Origin: a bacterium
GTDB taxonomy: Bacteria; Bdellovibrionota; UBA2428
DNA length: 64,000 bases
Assembly (NCBI GenBank): GCA_009991595.1
Contig: JAACVK010000029.1
Span: 21,994 to 85,993 of the forward strand
Reading direction: 5' to 3'
In this document: piece by piece, positions 8,131 through 16,986 of the stretch
Position numbering within the stretch: the stretch's first letter is position 1
Layout: each line of letters opens with the position of its first letter
The notes under the pieces: generated by a model
Told to the model about the DNA's origin: nothing
Database searches by the model: none
The model's input: only the letters and a program-made list of their open reading frames with translations
Made by a program: the position numbers and the translations under genes

Positions 8131-9765
8131 ATGATTCAACTAAACGCCTCCTTAGAATTTAAAAATTTCAGTAAATTTGACTCTCTCAGCACCCAGACTG
8201 ATCACACTCTTGTTTTAGGCATTGGTCTTGAGGACAAAAAACTAAAATTCAGCAAAAGCGCAACAAAGCTGACCCCTAGCTTGAAAAATATTCAAGACTG
8301 TTTGAGTTCGACGAAAAGTTTCAAAGGCAACCATGGAGAATCTCGGTTTTTCCCAGTTCACGGCCTAGAGCTTAAAACTTCTCCTGCTTATAGAAATTTG
8401 CTCACACTGGGCGTCGGAGAGAAAAAAGACTTTCATTCTCAAAACATTCTGCAACTAGGTGGAACTATAGCAAAGGCGATCAGATCGAATGGATTAGATT
8501 CCCTCGATATTGCAGTGGACACTTTTCACAATCCCGCCTCGTCCATCAACGCCTCGGACGCTCCAAAAGATTTTGCTAAGCGACCTATGAAAAATCCACC
8601 TCCAAACCTAGAGCAAACAGCAGAACTCTTGGCGGTCGGTGTTTGTCTTGGTCTTTACACTTTCAATCAATATAAAAAAATCGACAAAGAAAAACCTTCA
8701 ACTCCAAAAATCAGACTCATCTCTCAAACTCTCAATGAGAAAACAGGCAAAGCCATCCTTCAAAGAGCTACCGCTCTTGCCAAGGCAGTTTCTGCTTGTA
8801 GAGACATGCAAACAACTCCAAGCAATGACTTAACCCCAGCTCTTCTCGCAAAATTTGCTCAGAGTTTAGCTAAATCGACAAACTCTATAAAGGTTCAAGT
8901 TTACGATGAGAAGAAACTAAAGACTGAAAAATTTGGTGGAATACTTTCCGTTGGGAACGGAAGCATAAACCCTCCTCGCTTAATCATCATGGACTACAAT
9001 CCAACAAAGAAAGCTAACGCCAAACCGATCGTCCTCGTCGGAAAAGGTGTGACCTTCGATACCGGGGGAACCTCTCTGAAACCCGCTCCTGGCATGGATG
9101 CCATGAAGATGGATATGAGTGGCGCAGCTTCTGTCATAGCCGCGGTATATGGCGCAGCTTTACTAAAATCTAAAAATCGAATCATTGCCCTAGTTCCTTC
9201 GGCAGAAAACAGAATTTCTGATCGCTCAACAAATCCCGGAGATATTTACACCGCCTACAACGGCAAGACTGTTGAGGTCTTAAACACCGATGCTGAAGGC
9301 CGACTCATCTTAGCCGATGCTTTAAGCTTCGCAGCCACTCTAAAGCCCGCTGCTGTGATTGATGTTGCCACGCTAACCGGTGCCTGTGTGGTTGCCCTAG
9401 GTGCATACACCTCAGGTTTAATGGGAAATGACTCACAAATGATTGAAGGCTACGCTAACGCCTCTGAAAAAATTGGAGAGCGCACTTGGGAGCTACCACT
9501 CTACAAAGAATACGCTGATGATTTAAAATCTCCGACGGCAGACTACAAAAACATTGGCAGCTCACGAGAAGCCGGAGCTAGTTTAGCTGGTTGCTTCCTA
9601 AATTACTTTGTCGACGATCAATACCCTTGGGTGCACTTGGATGTGGCGGCAACGGCAGATTCACCACGAGGTCAAGGAGCCCATTGCCCGGAGAACGTAG
9701 GCACTGGTGTTCCAGTTCGTGGGCTTATTGAATTTTGTGAATCTTTTTCAAGCTACGTGAAGTAA
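8131..9765 (+). CDS. pepA: Leucyl aminopeptidase, M17 family
   Basis: A cytosolic two-metal aminopeptidase that removes N-terminal residues from peptides. 544 residues, slightly longer than E. coli PepA (503). The metal and catalytic residues are visible: Lys and Asp in VGKGVTFDTGG, Asp in MKMDMSGA, and the family signature NTDAEGRLILADAL. The N-terminal macro-like domain (about 1-190) is more divergent, as usual. The ATG at 8131 is preceded by GGA 5-7 nt upstream. It is monocistronic and convergent with rpoZ; a hairpin lies between them. Confidence 0.93.
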   Translation: MIQLNASLEFKNFSKFDSLSTQTDHTLVLGIGLEDKKLKFSKSATKLTPSLKNIQDCLSSTKSFKGNHGESRFFPVHGLELKTSPAYRNLLTLGVGEKKDFHSQNILQLGGTIAKAIRSNGLDSLDIAVDTFHNPASSINASDAPKDFAKRPMKNPPPNLEQTAELLAVGVCLGLYTFNQYKKIDKEKPSTPKIRLISQTLNEKTGKAILQRATALAKAVSACRDMQTTPSNDLTPALLAKFAQSLAKSTNSIKVQVYDEKKLKTEKFGGILSVGNGSINPPRLIIMDYNPTKKANAKPIVLVGKGVTFDTGGTSLKPAPGMDAMKMDMSGAASVIAAVYGAALLKSKNRIIALVPSAENRISDRSTNPGDIYTAYNGKTVEVLNTDAEGRLILADALSFAATLKPAAVIDVATLTGACVVALGAYTSGLMGNDSQMIEGYANASEKIGERTWELPLYKEYADDLKSPTADYKNIGSSREAGASLAGCFLNYFVDDQYPWVHLDVAATADSPRGQGAHCPENVGTGVPVRGLIEFCESFSSYVK

Positions 9766-9795
9766 GTTTCGCGCAATTTAAAGAAGGAGAGATTG

Positions 9796-9827
9796 GTCGA
9801 AGCCCGAGCAATTCTTGGGCATTCGAC
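9796..9827. terminator. Hairpin between convergent pepA and rpoZ
   Basis: A strong inverted repeat: GTCGAA-GCCC-GAG, loop of 5, then CTT-GGGC-A-TTCGAC, with one bulged A. It lies 30 bp after pepA and 12 bp after the rpoZ stop, where terminators for both would be expected. Neither side has a clear T-run, so it may be a 3'-end stabiliser or Rho-assisted site rather than an intrinsic terminator. Confidence 0.45.
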
Positions 9828-9839
9828 TATGAGCAACAA

Positions 9840-10094
9840 CTAATCGTTGCGTTGATCTAAAGGCAACTCTTCTTCTGCTGGTTTATCAACATCAGAGATT
9901 GTCCACCCTTCAGGCAAGCGAACTCTTGAATCAGCGATCTCTCGCAAGGCAATAACCGCCGGCTTGTTGGTCGGGGCATCAACGAGTGCTCGTGACCCCT
10001 TCATCAACTGCTTGGTTCTTTTAGAAGCCAAGTGAACAAGTGCAAATCTGTTATCAACGTGAATTAAACAATCTTCAACGGTTACGCGTGCCAT
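9840..10094 (-). CDS. rpoZ: RNA polymerase omega subunit
   Basis: Omega is the small RNA polymerase subunit that helps fold and assemble beta'. The 84 residues match family length. [10 protein letters not shown] at the N-terminus, [16 protein letters not shown] and [16 protein letters not shown] follow the omega consensus closely. ATG at 10094. A sigma-70-like promoter lies just upstream (10105-10133). No SD is obvious, so translation may start on a short leader. Confidence 0.93.
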   Translation of the reverse strand: MARVTVEDCLIHVDNRFALVHLASKRTKQLMKGSRALVDAPTNKPAVIALREIADSRVRLPEGWTISDVDKPAEEELPLDQRND

Positions 10095-10104
10095 AGAGCT
10101 ACAG

Positions 10105-10133
10105 TTTGTAGCGGTTTAGCCAGAACTTGGCAA
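10105..10133 (-). promoter_or_regulatory. Candidate sigma-70 promoter of rpoZ
   Basis: On the minus strand, TTGCCA (-35, 10133-10128) and TACAAA (-10, 10110-10105) are separated by 17 bp. The -35 box matches 5 of 6 and the -10 box 4 of 6 consensus bases. This would give a leader of only a few nucleotides before the rpoZ ATG, which agrees with the missing SD. Confidence 0.4.
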
Positions 10134-10162
10134 GGATTCTTAAAAACAAGCTCAGATTACTA

Positions 10163-10795
10163 TTAATCCTCAAGAACAGTATCTGGGTCGATCCAGTCGC
10201 CCACAGGCTGAATATCCATTAAACGACTAAGATTTAAGGGAAAAAACTCTCTCTGCTCGTCAGAGAGGAGGGCAAAATCTAGCTCACGAAAGGGAATGGG
10301 AGCTGTGGCTGGTCCCTGGATTCGAATTCGACCAAAAGAGGTCTTGGGCTCTCGATCGGGAGCAAACACTTCTACCTTCCGCACTTCTCGAAAGCCAATC
10401 AACCCCTCCTTGCGACGCGAAAGAACAAAAGTCGGCGAAAAATGGAAGTAAATAGCTTCTTTTTGTCTATCAAAATCGAGTTCTAGATGAGCCTCCCTCA
10501 GAAGGGACACCAACAAATAGAAAAGCGCACACACCACCACTAACGTCCACATGAGTCGGTCTTGCTGCAATAGGGCCTCGACCTCATCAGAGGCCCAACC
10601 GTTCTCTAAGAAAAATCGAGAAGGAGCTTTGTTCATGGACAACAAAAAAGCAAACAAAAGTCCAGCCAAGCCAATGAGACGACCTCTCACCGGTCCCAAC
10701 CTGAAAATAGGAGCAAGCAGGGGAATTTTCACTGCTTTTCTAAGATGCAATTCAAAAATTCCCTTTTTAAAATTAGCAGCTTGAACTTCGAACAT
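10163..10795 (-). CDS. Membrane protein of unknown function
   Basis: A 210-residue protein with two hydrophobic segments (about 38-56 and 78-98) in the N-terminal half, then a soluble half rich in beta-type sequence (ELDFDRQKEAIYFHF, GFREVRKVEVFA). I do not recognise the family; the arrangement of two helices plus a beta domain is like bacterial PH-type membrane proteins, which is only a guess. An upstream in-frame start at 10891 was rejected because it would run into the divergent gene at 10832. It precedes rpoZ on the same strand by 68 bp. Confidence 0.6.
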   Translation of the reverse strand: MFEVQAANFKKGIFELHLRKAVKIPLLAPIFRLGPVRGRLIGLAGLLFAFLLSMNKAPSRFFLENGWASDEVEALLQQDRLMWTLVVVCALFYLLVSLLREAHLELDFDRQKEAIYFHFSPTFVLSRRKEGLIGFREVRKVEVFAPDREPKTSFGRIRIQGPATAPIPFRELDFALLSDEQREFFPLNLSRLMDIQPVGDWIDPDTVLED

Positions 10796-10831
10796 GACAG
10801 AAATGCTAACAGATATTAAGGCCAAAGTGGA

Positions 10832-11707
10832 ATGATAATTACGGAAAAGCAAATGACCGAAGCCGATGCTCACTACATCGACGCACCCCACTCAGGAGCT
10901 GCCTTCCATTTGTCGGGAGCCCTCATTCGCCTCGGAAAAAAGGTCGTTAGCCTAAAAGAGAGTGAATCAACCCCAAAAAATCCATTACCTATCTTCGAAG
11001 CCGAAGACTTTAGCTCCAACGCTCTCATGCACGGAAATTTGAGAGTTGCGTTTTTTTGTGCCGACACCTTTCTCGGAAAAAACGACCGACCTTCGGAAAC
11101 TTACCTTGAAGATATCCAATCGAAAGCGACAACTCTTCAGAAGAACAACCCAGAATGTCGGATTGTCTTTCTTTTGCCCAAAAACATCGTAGCCTCGCAA
11201 CTAAAAAAAATAAGGAGCGACTTCCCTACTTCCACCGTATTCATCAGCCCTGCTCTCTACGGATTTAGAGACGGCGGTTTTTTTACACGTCTATTGGAAG
11301 AATCCAAATCAATTTTTCCTAACTGGAAAACAAAACACATACACTGTGACTTGCTTTTTTATTCTGATGCAATTGGCTTTTTGGTCAGTGCTATTGAACA
11401 GGAAAAAGCAAAGGGGAAACTTTTAGAGTTGCCCTACAACACCCAAAGTCCAACAGAGGTTGTCATCGAGTTCAAAAAACATTTCTCTCGAGGCAATGGC
11501 TTCGGATCGCTTGTGAGCTCTTTACTAAAAGCTCCAACCGACACCCAACTCAACCCCTCGGCCTTTGAATACACCCAAGTCGATCAAGCCTTAAAATATT
11601 TTCCAAACGCTATTAAATCTGTAGAAAGGAGTTTGAAAGAATGCAGCCGACAATACAAGAACAATCCCAATCAAAAAATGCACTTTCCACCAAGCAAAGC
11701 CCCTTGA
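10832..11707 (+). CDS. Degenerate SDR/epimerase-like protein upstream of trmB
   Basis: A 291-residue protein. The middle (TVFISPALYGFRDGGFFTRLLEES) and later segment (SDAIGFLVSAIEQEKAKGKLLELP) resemble the second half of extended short-chain dehydrogenases/NDP-sugar epimerases. The N-terminal GxxGxxG nucleotide loop and the YxxxK catalytic pair are not visible, so it is either a non-catalytic relative or another fold. The last 67 bp overlap trmB, implying co-translation. No function is assigned. Confidence 0.55.
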   Translation: MIITEKQMTEADAHYIDAPHSGAAFHLSGALIRLGKKVVSLKESESTPKNPLPIFEAEDFSSNALMHGNLRVAFFCADTFLGKNDRPSETYLEDIQSKATTLQKNNPECRIVFLLPKNIVASQLKKIRSDFPTSTVFISPALYGFRDGGFFTRLLEESKSIFPNWKTKHIHCDLLFYSDAIGFLVSAIEQEKAKGKLLELPYNTQSPTEVVIEFKKHFSRGNGFGSLVSSLLKAPTDTQLNPSAFEYTQVDQALKYFPNAIKSVERSLKECSRQYKNNPNQKMHFPPSKAP

Positions 11708-12339
11708 AAAATAAACTCAAAGACTCCAAACATCGCATCGAACTCCTGGATGGTCGGCCACTTCATTTTCATGTTCCCGCAAAACCTGAAGTAGCCTTGG
11801 ATCTCTTTGAGTTCATTCCTCGGGACTTTTCTAATATCGAGGTAGAAATTGGCTGCGGCAAAGGCGAGTTCATCGCCCGAAGAGCCGCAGCTCTACCTAA
11901 TTGCTTTTTTATAGGAATTGATCGCCGCAAAGACCGGCACGACCTAACAGTTAAAAAGCTTGCTCGAGCTCAAGCAGACAACTGCCGCATTCTTAAAGAA
12001 GATGCTCGGAGTTTTCTGAGCAACAAACTTCCCAACATTTCTATCCTTCACGTGTATCATCCTGATCCGTGGCCAAAGTCTCGGCAACACAAACATCGAT
12101 TCTTTAGAAGTCCCGATGCTAAGACTTGGGCCGAGGCTATTGTTTCTGGTGGAGAGCTTCGAATATCGACGGATCACCGAGAGTATTTTGAAGAAATCCT
12201 CGACATCATTCAAAGCTGGCAACTCTTTAAGCCACACCTGCAATGGACAAAGACTGCAGGGACTCCACTCACCCACTTTGAAAGCATTTTTTTAAAGAAG
12301 AAGGAGCCTGTCTTTAAGGCTCATTTTATAAAAAAATAA
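11641..12339 (+). CDS. trmB: tRNA (guanine-N7-)-methyltransferase
   Basis: TrmB uses S-adenosylmethionine to methylate G46 in the variable loop of tRNA. 232 residues. VEIGCGKGEFIARRA is the SAM-binding motif I, FIGIDRRKDR the acidic motif II, and VYHPDPWPKSRQHKHRFF the TrmB signature. The start at 11641 has AAAGGAG with a 9-nt spacer, although it lies 67 bp inside the upstream gene; the first ~30 residues are extra to the core fold. Its 3' end overlaps convergent uppP by 19 bp. Confidence 0.94.
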   Translation: MQPTIQEQSQSKNALSTKQSPLKNKLKDSKHRIELLDGRPLHFHVPAKPEVALDLFEFIPRDFSNIEVEIGCGKGEFIARRAAALPNCFFIGIDRRKDRHDLTVKKLARAQADNCRILKEDARSFLSNKLPNISILHVYHPDPWPKSRQHKHRFFRSPDAKTWAEAIVSGGELRISTDHREYFEEILDIIQSWQLFKPHLQWTKTAGTPLTHFESIFLKKKEPVFKAHFIKK

Positions 12340-13112
12340 TAAAGTAACCCAGCAACAATTCTATACCAGCCAAAGACTTCAAGAGAATGTTTCTTCAAGA
12401 AACCTAAAAATATACGGATCACAAACAAAGAGGCTACAAACGAAACCCCTGTTCCCACCAACAACAAGTCTAGATTTTCAGACAAGGCAGAAACATCCAC
12501 CTTAAGAAGCTCATAGCCAGTAGCCGCTAAGATAATAGGAATCGCCAAGAGAAAAGAAAACTCAGCCGCCTTATAGGGGGAAAGCCCCATAAAACGCCCC
12601 CCCAACAAGGTTGTCATCGATCTTGAAGTTCCAGGCCAAAGCGAAAAGATTTGGGCCACCCCCACAAAAAAAGCGCCTTTAATCGTAATCTCCTCATCCG
12701 AACCCGCAGAGTGTTTTAGGCGACGCTCTAGAGCAATCATTATGATTCCACCTACAACAAGAGCGATAACAACAGGAATGGGTCCAAACAAATAAGCCTT
12801 AACTTGCTTATGAAAAAGTAAGCCCACGATGGCCGCCGGACAAAAGGCGACAAAAAGCTTAAGAAAAAAATCTCGTCCTTTAGCGCTCCCACTGAACAAC
12901 TCAGACAGGTGAGACAAAAGCAGTTTTCGATAGTGCCAAATCACAGCAAGAATAGAGCCCCCTTGAATGACAATCTCGAAGGCCGCATGAAAATCACTCT
13001 GCTCAATTCCAAGCAAATGCGAGGTGAGGATTAAATGCCCCGTAGAAGATACTGGCAAATACTCAGTTAGGGCCTCAACAAGGCCCAAGATTATCGACTC
13101 GAAGAAGTTCAT
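12321..13112 (-). CDS. uppP: Undecaprenyl-diphosphate phosphatase
   Basis: UppP (BacA) dephosphorylates undecaprenyl pyrophosphate to recycle the carrier lipid for peptidoglycan synthesis. 263 residues, typical length, with about eight membrane segments. The two active-site motifs are ALTEYLPVSSTGHLI near the N-terminus and WPGTSRSMTT further on. I chose ATG 13112 (MNFFESIILGLVEAL) because it matches the family N-terminus; an upstream in-frame start adds 17 residues without similarity. Confidence 0.94.
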   Translation of the reverse strand: MNFFESIILGLVEALTEYLPVSSTGHLILTSHLLGIEQSDFHAAFEIVIQGGSILAVIWHYRKLLLSHLSELFSGSAKGRDFFLKLFVAFCPAAIVGLLFHKQVKAYLFGPIPVVIALVVGGIIMIALERRLKHSAGSDEEITIKGAFFVGVAQIFSLWPGTSRSMTTLLGGRFMGLSPYKAAEFSFLLAIPIILAATGYELLKVDVSALSENLDLLLVGTGVSFVASLFVIRIFLGFLKKHSLEVFGWYRIVAGLLYYFFIK

Positions 13113-13226
13113 AAGAGTATAGTCTACATCAAAAATTGTCCTGTAAAAGTCTTGAACACCCAAAGCTCTGATTCAACAAGAAGTCTTAGTAACCGCTCCG
13201 AAGTCCCTAATATTTCATATGTTTCG

Positions 13227-13243
13227 TCGGCCCAAAACTTGCA
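13227..13243 (+). promoter_or_regulatory. Candidate sigma-54 promoter of the coiled-coil gene
   Basis: The sequence has GGC and TTGCA at exact -24/-12 spacing (GG and GC 12 bp apart) and matches about 13 of 17 positions around the consensus TTGGCACGnnnnTTGCA. A start near 13255 would leave a leader of about 28 nt that contains the GGGGAGGG SD of the gene at 13282. Confidence 0.45.
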
Positions 13244-13281
13244 CCTATGAGCAGGCGTCTACCTTGGGGAGGGTCTTCTAC

Positions 13282-15543
13282 ATGCAAAATAAGCCACTTT
13301 TTACTGGATTTGTCTTTACAGCCTATCTACTGGGCTTCACTTCAAACACATTTGGCCAAGCAGACCATCGACGTGTTTCAACTCAAATTGGAATTAAGAA
13401 CGACGACTCTTCCAGAGCCGACCTTCAACAAACAATCCTAGCTAAGATGAAAAACGAGGCAAACCTAGCCTTTCTTTCAGCTTCAATCTCAGACCAGATG
13501 AATGAAGCCGCAACAGGCTTCCTGAACCCCAAGATTAACAATAAGCAATTCTTTACCGAGCTTTTATTAGCCACTCCTCTCTCTGCCGCTTTCATCTTTG
13601 ATCGCAACATTTCAAAGCCCGACTCAATTATTGAATCCATCAAGAGCTCAAGCAAGCTCATCACTGTTACGACCAAAAGCCCAGCCCTAATCCTCACCTT
13701 TGAAATCAACAAAGAAGGACAACCTTTTTTAAGCCGAGTAGAGGGCCCTTCTAGAGAAAGCATATCGCTAGTGGCCCCAAACATGACTGACGAGAATCTA
13801 GAATTGCTCGCCGACGAAGTTTTTAAAGGTTTCGAGGCGTCCTTGAACGATGAACAAAAAAGAGAACTCGCACAAGACGGATTAGATGCGCTGAGCGATG
13901 AAAAAGGAAGCCTTGAAGCCGAGAAAAAGGACCTCCCATGGTGGGCTTGGATTAGAAAAAAGAGGAAGAAAAAGGAAATCACAGCCATACAGAGTGAGAT
14001 TTCAAAAAAAACAAATGAATTAGAACTGCTAGACACTCGAAAGGGAGTCATTCAAACAGAACAAGCCGCAAAAATAATAAAGGCAGTAAAGTCGAAAGCC
14101 TCTACCCATGAAGCGGTTAGCATAGCTCAACTACGAAAACGAGAATTAGCCCTAGTAGGAAACAAAGCCTCACGTCAAAGAGCCTCCCTTGAAACAATAC
14201 AGCAAGACGCGCAAAAGCTTAGAAATGATATTAACCAACGACCCGCCGACCGATCGAAGGCAATCGCAGAATTTGACTTAGCAAAACAGGAAATGAGCGC
14301 CGAACATAGAGCCATTCAATCTTTGGAGCAGTCCTTAGCTAGCGAAATTGGCCGAGTCCGAAGCGCAAAATTAGCTCAACAAGAGATGCTTCGGACCTTG
14401 GATGCTCAACTGATCGATCTAAAGAAATCTGCGGAAAGACCTGCAGCAGAACTTAGACATGCGGAGAGCGAATTAAAAAGAATTGAAGATGCAAAAAATG
14501 CTGAACTAGACAAACAAAGAAAAGCTGTAAACTCCATTTACCCGATCGACACAAAGATAAGCGCGGCCGATTGGAATGAGCTTGAAGAAGTGGAATGGTC
14601 TACACAATTCCCTTCTTTGTATGAGGAAGCCAAAACAACGCTAGAAATAGATCAATCTGGACTTTACTCAGGGAAGTCTCTTCTTAGCTACCTAAGAGAA
14701 AATAACCCCAGAGAAACCTACAGAGTGGACGAAAAAGTCACTGCAGAAAAACAAAAAGAAAAGGACAAAATATCAAAGCAAACGGCCTCCAGAAATGCAG
14801 CAATGGACAAAGAAAGCCGTCTGGTAGAAACAAAATTTTCAAATGACCAACAAGCTGGAGTAGCCTTGGTTGCAGAAGCAAAAGGAAAACATCAAAGCAT
14901 TCTGAGCCAGATTTCAAACAAAGAAAAAGAGCTTAAAACAGCTCGAGAAAGCCTTAGCAAAATGGTTGCGGCAATCGATACCAAAGACTTAGAGATTCAA
15001 CAAAGAAGCAACGCTCTTGACCGAAGAAGAGAAGAGGTTAAAGCCAGAGAGTATAGATCAGAGCAAAGCTGGAACGACTGGATTTCCAACATTCATAATT
15101 CAGTCAACACTTTAAAGTCGCTCAGCCTAAGAACGGCTGAATCAACACAAGGCTTATTGAATCAAGGCGACTTTGACTTTTTAGATACGAACAATAGAGA
15201 CATCGCTGGAATTGAAACAAGCAATCCAAGCTCGGTTCCTCGCATCGTTCTTCCTCGGGGAGGCTACCTCAGGACACCAAACCCCAATGATGCAAACACC
15301 AGAAGCTACCTGAACTCGCTTGCGGAAAGAGCAAAGGAAGCCTCAGACCTAGCTGGAAAAGTAAAAGCGAAAGTAGATTCAGGAGTAATCGCACCGATTG
15401 CTGCTGACGAAAGAATGTTAGATGGAGTTCAAAGCGATATCGAAGCTCATTACCGAAGAGCATTGAAGGATTCCTTCAGCGACGAAGAACTAAAGGCAAT
15501 GAAAGATAAGCAAGCACAAAGAATTTTACAGGAGTTGAAGTAA
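13282..15543 (+). CDS. Large secreted coiled-coil protein of unknown function
   Basis: A 753-residue protein. A Sec signal peptide (hydrophobic FTGFVFTAYLLGF, cleavage near FGQA) leads into a globular region of about 170 residues. A short aromatic/basic patch follows (PWWAWIRKKRKKK, about 214-226). Most of the remainder, about 230-620, is charged heptad-like helix, rich in Lys, Glu, Ala and Gln. The tail is again mixed and ends in QRILQELK. I recognise no family. The ATG at 13282 has GGGGAGGG with an 8-nt spacer and sits at the signal peptide. It stands alone with its own possible sigma-54 promoter. A periplasmic or surface structural role is plausible but inferred only. Confidence 0.75.
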   Translation: MQNKPLFTGFVFTAYLLGFTSNTFGQADHRRVSTQIGIKNDDSSRADLQQTILAKMKNEANLAFLSASISDQMNEAATGFLNPKINNKQFFTELLLATPLSAAFIFDRNISKPDSIIESIKSSSKLITVTTKSPALILTFEINKEGQPFLSRVEGPSRESISLVAPNMTDENLELLADEVFKGFEASLNDEQKRELAQDGLDALSDEKGSLEAEKKDLPWWAWIRKKRKKKEITAIQSEISKKTNELELLDTRKGVIQTEQAAKIIKAVKSKASTHEAVSIAQLRKRELALVGNKASRQRASLETIQQDAQKLRNDINQRPADRSKAIAEFDLAKQEMSAEHRAIQSLEQSLASEIGRVRSAKLAQQEMLRTLDAQLIDLKKSAERPAAELRHAESELKRIEDAKNAELDKQRKAVNSIYPIDTKISAADWNELEEVEWSTQFPSLYEEAKTTLEIDQSGLYSGKSLLSYLRENNPRETYRVDEKVTAEKQKEKDKISKQTASRNAAMDKESRLVETKFSNDQQAGVALVAEAKGKHQSILSQISNKEKELKTARESLSKMVAAIDTKDLEIQQRSNALDRRREEVKAREYRSEQSWNDWISNIHNSVNTLKSLSLRTAESTQGLLNQGDFDFLDTNNRDIAGIETSNPSSVPRIVLPRGGYLRTPNPNDANTRSYLNSLAERAKEASDLAGKVKAKVDSGVIAPIAADERMLDGVQSDIEAHYRRALKDSFSDEELKAMKDKQAQRILQELK

Positions 15544-15567
15544 GTTAAAAATTAAGAAACCTGGCCT

Positions 15568-15756
15568 TTAAGCTTTGATTCTAATTTCAATGCTTTCAGG
15601 CTTAACTTCTACACCATAACGAATGGCAGGAAGCGGACCTTCAAGAGGAATGCGAGCAGTGGTGCCTTTGCTATCTCTCTTACGCTTATCTTTGGCGCCA
15701 CTTTTCTTGCGTTTCAGTTTACGGTGACGTTGGGTTTTGGTCCATCCTAATGACAT
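15568..15756 (-). CDS. Small highly basic protein
   Basis: A 62-residue protein whose first half is almost entirely Lys/Arg-rich (TQRHRKLKRKKSGAKDKRKR) and whose second half is a short beta-like stretch (IRYGVEVKPESIEIRIKA). The composition suggests binding to RNA or DNA, as in ribosome-associated proteins. No family is recognised. ATG at 15756 with no good SD. It is convergent with the coiled-coil gene and lies 42 bp upstream of the end of the CpaF gene on the far side. Confidence 0.5.
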   Translation of the reverse strand: MSLGWTKTQRHRKLKRKKSGAKDKRKRDSKGTTARIPLEGPLPAIRYGVEVKPESIEIRIKA

Positions 15757-15798
15757 AACACAGGATTAGATAGTTCGAGCCCAGATCAGAGTCAACGG

Positions 15799-16902
15799 CT
15801 ATCTTCGCTTGATTTGACGAATCCTATAATCCGCCCCAAAAAAATCCCTAGGAAAATCAATGCCCTGGGAAGCAAAGCGTTCTACAAAACGAGGAACAAA
15901 GCCGTGGGTGAAGAAACCTTTCTCTTCATCGTAGCCAAAAATCTCCTGTGTAAGAATAACTTCGGACTCCATATTACCCACCTCAATAATGCTAGCTACA
16001 CGCCTCTTCCCGTCAGGGTGCCTTTGAATGTTAACCACCATATCGATAGCGCTAGAGATGTGCTCACGGATTACTCGCAGTGGAAAATCAACTCCGCTCA
16101 ACATCACCATGCCCTCTAAACGTCGCAGCGCTTCGCGAGCAGAGTTAGCATGTAGCGTAGTCATACTTCCTTCATGCCCCGTGTTCATTGCAATCAACAT
16201 ATCCAAAGCTTCGTTGCCTCGACACTCTCCTACGATGATGCGATCGGGTCGCATTCGTAGAGCGTTAATCACCAAATTACGAATGGGAATCCCAGGATCA
16301 TCAGGAGTTGGCGGTCGAGCCTCAAGGCGAACAAGGTTTTCATTTTTAATTTTTAACTCAGCCGCGTCCTCTATGGTGACCAAGCGTTCATGAGAGGGGA
16401 TAAAAGAACTGAGTACATTTAAAAGAGTGGTTTTTCCGCTACCCGTTCCTCCGCATATCAAGATGTTCAATCGAGCACCGACACAGCAGTTTAAAAAATA
16501 CGCAATCTTCTCATCAAAGCTTCCCGCTTCAATGAGTTGTTCATGATTGATTGAAAAGGGCGAAAACTTTCGAATGGTCATGGAAGGTCCATCAACGGCA
16601 ACCGGTGCAATCACTAAATTCACTCGAGATCCATCGGGAAGTCTCGCGTCTAAACAAGGGCTTCTTTCTGATAATTCTCGTCCAACGGCTTTAGCCACAG
16701 TTTTCATAACCTTCACGAGTGCTTCGTTGTTAGGAAACTTAACCTGAGTACGCTTAAGCAATCCCTTCTGTTCAATGAAAACTTTTGAATACCCGTTGAC
16801 CATTATCTCGGTAATGGAATTATCCTCCAAAAGATCTTCAAGAGGCCCGAAATACTGGCTCCAACGCTGAGGGCCCGAAGGCGTAGTAGGAAGTTTAGAC
16901 AT
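15799..16902 (-). CDS. cpaF: CpaF/TadA-type secretion ATPase
   Basis: A hexameric ATPase of the type II/IV secretion superfamily that powers Tad/Flp pilus or related assembly. 367 residues. The N-terminal domain (EDLLEDNSITEIMVNG) is followed by ARLPDGSRVN, Walker A GGTGSGKTT, the Asp box VTIEDAAEL, Walker B region RPDRIIVGECRG, and the His box TTLHANSAREALRRLE. All catalytic motifs look intact. No TadB/C, RcpA or pilin gene is next to it; neighbours are cinA and a small basic protein, so it is an orphan and its partners must lie elsewhere. Confidence 0.88.
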   Translation of the reverse strand: MSKLPTTPSGPQRWSQYFGPLEDLLEDNSITEIMVNGYSKVFIEQKGLLKRTQVKFPNNEALVKVMKTVAKAVGRELSERSPCLDARLPDGSRVNLVIAPVAVDGPSMTIRKFSPFSINHEQLIEAGSFDEKIAYFLNCCVGARLNILICGGTGSGKTTLLNVLSSFIPSHERLVTIEDAAELKIKNENLVRLEARPPTPDDPGIPIRNLVINALRMRPDRIIVGECRGNEALDMLIAMNTGHEGSMTTLHANSAREALRRLEGMVMLSGVDFPLRVIREHISSAIDMVVNIQRHPDGKRRVASIIEVGNMESEVILTQEIFGYDEEKGFFTHGFVPRFVERFASQGIDFPRDFFGADYRIRQIKRR

Positions 16903-16986
16903 CTAAACTCTCTTCGGTAGAATCTGCTCACATCTAAATAAAAGCCGCCGCACCACGACTCGACGCAGCAACATTAACCCAAAAGA

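Noticed and set aside
13425..14051. A 208-residue minus-strand frame
   Set aside because: It is the antisense of the coiled-coil gene, made of low-complexity Ser/Phe-rich sequence, without a plausible start or family.
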